Positions 59,510 through 64,000 of a stretch of DNA of 64,000 nt are shown piece by piece. The stretch's first letter is position 1, and every line of letters starts with the position of its first letter. Under the pieces are notes generated by a model that was not told the DNA's origin, ran no database searches, and worked only from the letters and a program-made list of their open reading frames with translations. The DNA is from Abelmoschus esculentus (taxonomy: Eukaryota > Streptophyta > Magnoliopsida > Malvales > Malvaceae). Position numbers and translations under genes: made by a program. The stretch is from contig JAUCBN010000035.1 of assembly GCA_035048815.1 (NCBI GenBank), positions 9,002,501-9,066,500 on the forward strand, given 5' to 3'.

Positions 59510-62500
59510 TTCATTTACCCAATGGTAATATTGTTCATGTTTCACATACTGGTTCTTTTCTCTTTGATTCAAATCATTGACTTCATAATGTGTTACATGT
59601 TCCTTTTTTCACACATAATCTTCTTTCTGTTTCTAAACTTTCTTTTAAACTTAATTGTGCTATCATTTTTTATCCTGATTTTTGTATCTTTCAAGAACTC
59701 TCAATTGGCACGATGAAGGGAATCGGTAGGAGATCAGGAAATTTATACATATACGAGTCTGGTTTGCATTCTTTTTTGTCGATGCATTGTAGTTCTTCTT
59801 CTGTTTTTAATTCTACTTGTATGCCTTCTGTTGATAATAAAACTACCACTTGGCATACCCGTTTGAGTCATGCTTCTCCTACTACTATGAATAAAATTTC
59901 TTTTCCTACTAATAAAATTAGTATTGTTGATTTACAAACTTGCACTGTGTGTCCCTTAGCAAAACAGAATCGTTTACCTTTTCCCTTAAGTACTACTAGG
60001 ACAAATAATCCTTTTCATCTTCTTCATATCGACTTATGGGGTCCATATAGAATATCTACTCATAGTGGACATCGTTTTTTCCTTACAATAGTTGATGATC
60101 ATAGTAGAATGTCTTGGGTTTTCTTGTTGAAGCTGAAATCAGATGCCTTTCTTTCCTTAAATTTTTTTTTAATTTTTGTCCGCAATCAATACAACACCAA
60201 TGTTAAGATCATTCGCAGTAATAATGGCACTGAATTTTTCAATTCTTCTTGCACTACTTTATTTCATTCTTTAGTAATAGTTCATCAAAGTTCTTGTACT
60301 TATACTCCTCAATAAAATGGGGTTGCTGAACGTAAGCACCGACACTTGTTAGAAGTGGCTCGTGCTCTTCGTTTCTACTCCAATGTCCCTGTCAAGTTTT
60401 AGGGAGAATGCATCTTGACTGCTTGCTACATCATCAATAGGTTACCCTCTTCTACTTTACATTGGCAGTCTCCTCTTGAAATTCTCACTACCCCCTATTC
60501 TTTCTCATCTTCATGTTTTTGGGTGTTTATGCTATGCTACCACTCCCAATTATAGTGATAAATTCTCTCCTAAGGCCATTCCTTCAATTTTTATGGGGTA
60601 TTCACCTACACAAAAAGGCTATCTTTTATTTAGTTTGTTCACCAAATCCTTCTTCGTTAATCGAGATGTTCGATTTCATGAAACTGTCTTTCCTTTTAGA
60701 TCTTCTTCTTCCTCTTTTTCCAATTTATTATTTCTTTCCTCTCCTACAATTCATGATAATAATTTTCTCATTTTAACATTCCAACCTCAACCTCCATCTT
60801 CACCCCAAATTCCACCTACACATCAACCTTCGCCTTCACTTCCACCTCCACCTACACATCAACCTTCATCTCAACATCATCCTTCTTCCTTGGATACTGA
60901 TTTACCAACTTCAATAAGTATGCGTGATCAGTCTATTTCTAGTATTCGTCCGTCCTCTCGTGTAAGTAAACCTCCTTCTTGGTTTAGTGATTATACTGCA
61001 TCTTATCAATCTGCTTCCAACCAATCACCTCCTTCAGGCCAATATCCTCTTTCTTCTTTTATTTTTTATTCTCATTTACCTTCTTCCACACAATCTTTTT
61101 TGTTTTCCACTTCTCTTCTTGTTGAACCTCGTACTTTTTTTGAAGCTATTAAAAATCCTATGTGGGTTACTGCCATGAAAGAGGAAATTCAAGCTTTGGA
61201 GTCTAATAACACTTGGTCTGTTGTTCCTTTGCCCCAAGGAAAGGTTCCCATTGACTGCAAATGGGTTTATAAAATCAAATACAAGGCTTCGGGTGATGTT
61301 GAACGATATAAAGCTCGCCTTGTTGCTAAGGGGTATTCTCAAAAGGAGAGTGTGGATTACAGTGACACTTTTTCTCCCGTTGCCAAACTTGTTATTGTTC
61401 GTACTGTGTTAGCTCTTGCCTCCTTGAATGACTGGCCTCTTTTTCAAATGGATGTCTATAATGCCTTTCTACAAGGTGATTTAAATGAAGAAGTTTACAT
61501 GTCATTGCCTGATGGTTTTTCCAGCCAGGGGGAGAACACTGTATGTAGGCTGAAAAAATCAATTTATGGTTTGAAACAAGCCTCTAGACAATGGAATTTG
61601 AAGCTGTCAAAGGCTCTAATTTTTGTTGGATATTCTCAAAGTAGGTATGACTATTCTCTGTTTACTAAGAGACAAGGAACAAAGATAGTTATACTACTTA
61701 TTTATGTGGATGATCTTTTAATTATTGGAAATGATGCATCAATGATCGCTGACTTGAAGAGAACCTTGAATCTTAACTTCCAAATGAAAGATTTAGGGTA
61801 GTTAAAATATTTTTTGGGTTTTGAGATTTTAAGATCAAAAGAAAGAATACTTTTGAATCAAAGAAAATATGCTTTGGAACTCATCAATGAAACAAGACTT
61901 GGAGGAGCAAAACCTGTTGATACACCTATAAAACAACATTTGAAACTTACCACGGTAGAATATGACTCAACTTTACAACAAAATGGTAGTGATGAGACTT
62001 TAGACACTGATAAAGTGTTATTTCAAAGGTTAATTGGGAGATTAATCTACTTGACACATACAAGGCCTGATATTATTTATGTGGTACATCACCTTAGCCA
62101 ATTTATGCAGCAGCCAAAGAAATCACATTTAGAAGTAGCTTTGAGGGTAGTGAAATATGTGAAGAAAGAACTAGGACTTGGTATTTTATTGGCAGTGAAA
62201 GGGAATTATCAACTACAAGCTTATTGTGATGCAGATTGAGGATCTTTTTCTATGACAAGAAAATCAATTACTGGTTTTTGTATTAAACTTGGCGATTATC
62301 TTATATCATGGAAATCAAAGAAGCAGAACACAATAGCATGCTCATCTGCAGAAACAGAATATCGAAGTATGGCAATGACTTCTGCTGAAATAATATGACT
62401 GAGGGGATTATTACAAGAGCTTGGTGAAGAAAACATGATAACAACTCTTTTGTATTGTGATAGCAAAGCTGTCTTACAGATTGCAACCAATCCGGTATAC

Positions 62501-62692
62501 CATGAAAGAACAAAGCATATAGAGATTGATTGTCATTTTATATGGGATAAAATACAAGAAGGTGTAATACGAACTGAACATGTTTCTTCAGGAGATCAAC
62601 TTGCTGATGTGATGATTAAGGCTCTTGGACTAAAACAACATAATTTTCTATTATCCAAGTTGGGAGTTAAGAATATATTTCAACTACCAACT
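59510..62692 (+). pseudogene. Pol of the plus-strand Copia element, broken
   Basis: GAG-pre-integrase (HNLLSVSKLSF, WHTRLSHASPTTMNKI; 59,617-59,895), integrase (HIDLWGPYRI, IVDDHSRMSW), reverse transcriptase (WVYKIKYKASGDVERYKARL, LFQMDVYNAFLQG, LLIYVDDLLI; 61,262-61,730) and RNase H (CDADxGSF, SSAETEYRSM, KHIEIDCHFI) are present in order. The second integrase Asp is changed: SNNGTEF (about 60,220) where SDNGTEF is expected. Stops: TAA at 60,313 (in YTPQ-x-NGV), TAG near 60,400, TAG at 61,799, TGA at 62,237 and TGA near 62,396. A frameshift lies near 60,480. Thr/Pro/Ser-rich linker at 60,780-60,900. Confidence 0.9.
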
Positions 62693-62702
62693 TGAGGGGG
62701 AG

Positions 62703-62862
62703 TGTTAGAATCAGTTGTAAATTCTATTTAGTTAGACTGTTATTATTTGTTGTATTGGTTAGAGATTAGTTAAATACCTTTGAGTGAATCCTATAAATAC
62801 ATCAATGTAAATATTATAACTCACTAAGTGAAATACACAAATTCATTCATTAAACTTTAACA
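62703..62862 (+). repeat. 3' LTR of the plus-strand Copia element
   Basis: 160 bp, TGTTAGAATCAG to AAACTTTAACA, directly after the polypurine tract. It includes TATAAATACATC (about 62,791), a candidate TATA box. Confidence 0.8.
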
Positions 62863-64000
62863 AATTTATATGAAATTCGAAACCCTAGATCTAAGTTTTT
62901 TGCTATAATTTTAGGTAATATTCTAATTTAAGATTAATTTTCATGCAGGAAAATGAAAAGTGAAGGTCAAAAATACATCTCTGTTGTAATCAGTGTATTC
63001 TGGCGACGCTCCGGTTGTCTTCTCCAGCTACTCCTGGTTATTCCGACGATTCTTCCACTTCAGCATGTAACTTTTCCGTTATCCTCTCTCTCCTCCCTTA
63101 TTATCAAAATAATTCCTCAATGTTTGCCCTTTTTTGGTAATCGTTTTTGTCAGTAATACCTAGCTTTCTCTTTATGTTATTTATAGTAGGTGTCAGATTC
63201 CTCAACAACCCAAGTGAAAGAGAAAACAACCACTGAATGAGTGTCACATGGATATTTTTTGAGGAAAAAAAATACATTTGTGTTTCTTGAGCTTGTATCA
63301 GAAAATTCTTTGATTTGGGCGAAAAACATATTTTTTAAGGGACCTTGGACTTGTATTTGGGGTTTTTATTTATAATTGTCTTTTTGATGAAAGTGGAATT
63401 TTATTATTTATTTATTTATTATTTATAATTATTCAATAACTTTATTTATTATTTATTAGACTCTGAGGAAATTTGGGTATTACATAAGTATAATTTGAGC
63501 GGAAATTTGGGTAACTCGGTGTAGAATATGATCTTGAGTACAGACTCTAGAGAACCTCGTCTATTAGAGAATCTAAAGACATGTCCCAAAATCCAAGATT
63601 TCAAATTAGTGAGGATGGTGTCGTCGGTTAGTTTTTAATTGTTGTTTTTAATTTTTTATATATTTATAGTAAATTCCTTTGGTTTTATACTTCTTGCCTT
63701 CTAAACATCGTTGCCTAGTTTGTGTGAAAAATTCTTTTATATATACATGTAATACGATTTTTGTATTTTTTTTATAGTTTATCGTTCATAATTTAAATTA
63801 TATTGTGTACATTTTGGTCGAAGAAGATATTAATTTAGTATATTAAATATTTTTATAGTAATTTATCCATAAAATTAAAATTGATAACATAATATTTACA
63901 AGATTGATATAACCTTTGTATTTAAAAAAGATTTGATTCAATAGGTTTTATGTACTTCAATCGAATATCGTCGATGAAAAGTGTAAAAGATTTTATTTAA
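62863..64000. other. AT-rich flank without a recognised gene
   Basis: No ORF over about 70 codons and no element boundary recognised. A pyrimidine-rich patch at 63,000-63,110 and short TTATTTATTTATT runs near 63,400 are the only notable features. Confidence 0.5.

Larger units (their letters stand above)
59500..62862 (+). mobile_element. Copia retrotransposon of another lineage, 5'-truncated
   Basis: Plus strand. It contains pol from the GAG-pre-integrase region onward, a polypurine tract (TTGAGGGGGAG, 62,692-62,702) and a 160-bp 3' LTR. The 5' LTR, gag and protease are absent. The short LTR and pol motifs (LLIYVDDLLIIGND, RKYALELI) suggest the Ale or Ivana type, not Sirevirus. No target duplication can be checked because the left end is lost. 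Confidence 0.85.

Noticed and set aside
1..64000. tRNA or rRNA genes
   Set aside because: No tRNA-like A/B box pair with a plausible cloverleaf and no rRNA segment was recognised by eye; a covariance search would decide.

Overview
The window is nuclear DNA of a flowering plant, most likely a eudicot. It is AT-rich and dominated by retrotransposons, a Mutator-like DNA transposon and satellite DNA. The two host genes have typical plant exon-intron structure. I cannot name the species. Most of the 64 kb is nested, decayed transposable elements. I see one apparently sound host gene (5' exons only) and one host pseudogene.

Left part (1-12,066). The first 2.4 kb holds the 5' exons of a minus-strand NAD kinase gene (NADK1-like) that runs off the left edge. 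A satellite with an exact 187-bp period follows (about 2,940-6,570). It is partly inverted on its right side and split by a 0.94-kb hAT-like element. Positions 7,708-10,147 are a minus-strand copy of the proteasome subunit RPN11 gene. All six exons are recognisable, but stops, frameshifts and lost splice sites make it a pseudogene. A long-inverted-repeat MITE lies at 10,483-11,056.

Middle (12,067-38,950). An LTR fragment of a large non-coding retrotransposon family is split by a complete 3.1-kb solo LTR with a 5-bp target duplication. It is followed by a dead plant mariner. An L1-type LINE (about 20,700-38,737, minus strand) is split by a four-layer nest: LINE, then LTR element X (22,498-35,518, target duplication CTCAT), then non-coding LTR element A, then a 4.5-kb gag-only Copia element (29,255-33,770, target duplication ATCTA) inside the 3' LTR of A.

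Right part (38,950-64,000). Element D, another non-coding LTR retrotransposon, has a 5' LTR that contains a 7.0-kb Mutator-like element (40,863-47,876) with 257-bp terminal inverted repeats and a 9-bp target duplication. This MULE carries three genes: a broken transposase, a broken plant-mobile-domain gene, and an intact 156-codon ORF resembling the transposase N-terminus. A 28-bp palindrome recurs in its terminal repeats and just upstream of all three genes. This is the most system-like structure in the window. The truncated 3' LTR of D abuts a minus-strand Sirevirus-like Copia element with an extra env-position ORF. That element is joined head to head at 59.5 kb to a plus-strand Copia element of another lineage. 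Both are dead.

Most coding damage is of the CAA/CAG-to-stop, CGA-to-TGA and Trp-to-stop type, as expected from decay of methylated cytosines in silenced repeats. The coding pieces still intact are the NADK1 exons, the gag of the gag-only element and the 156-codon MULE ORF.
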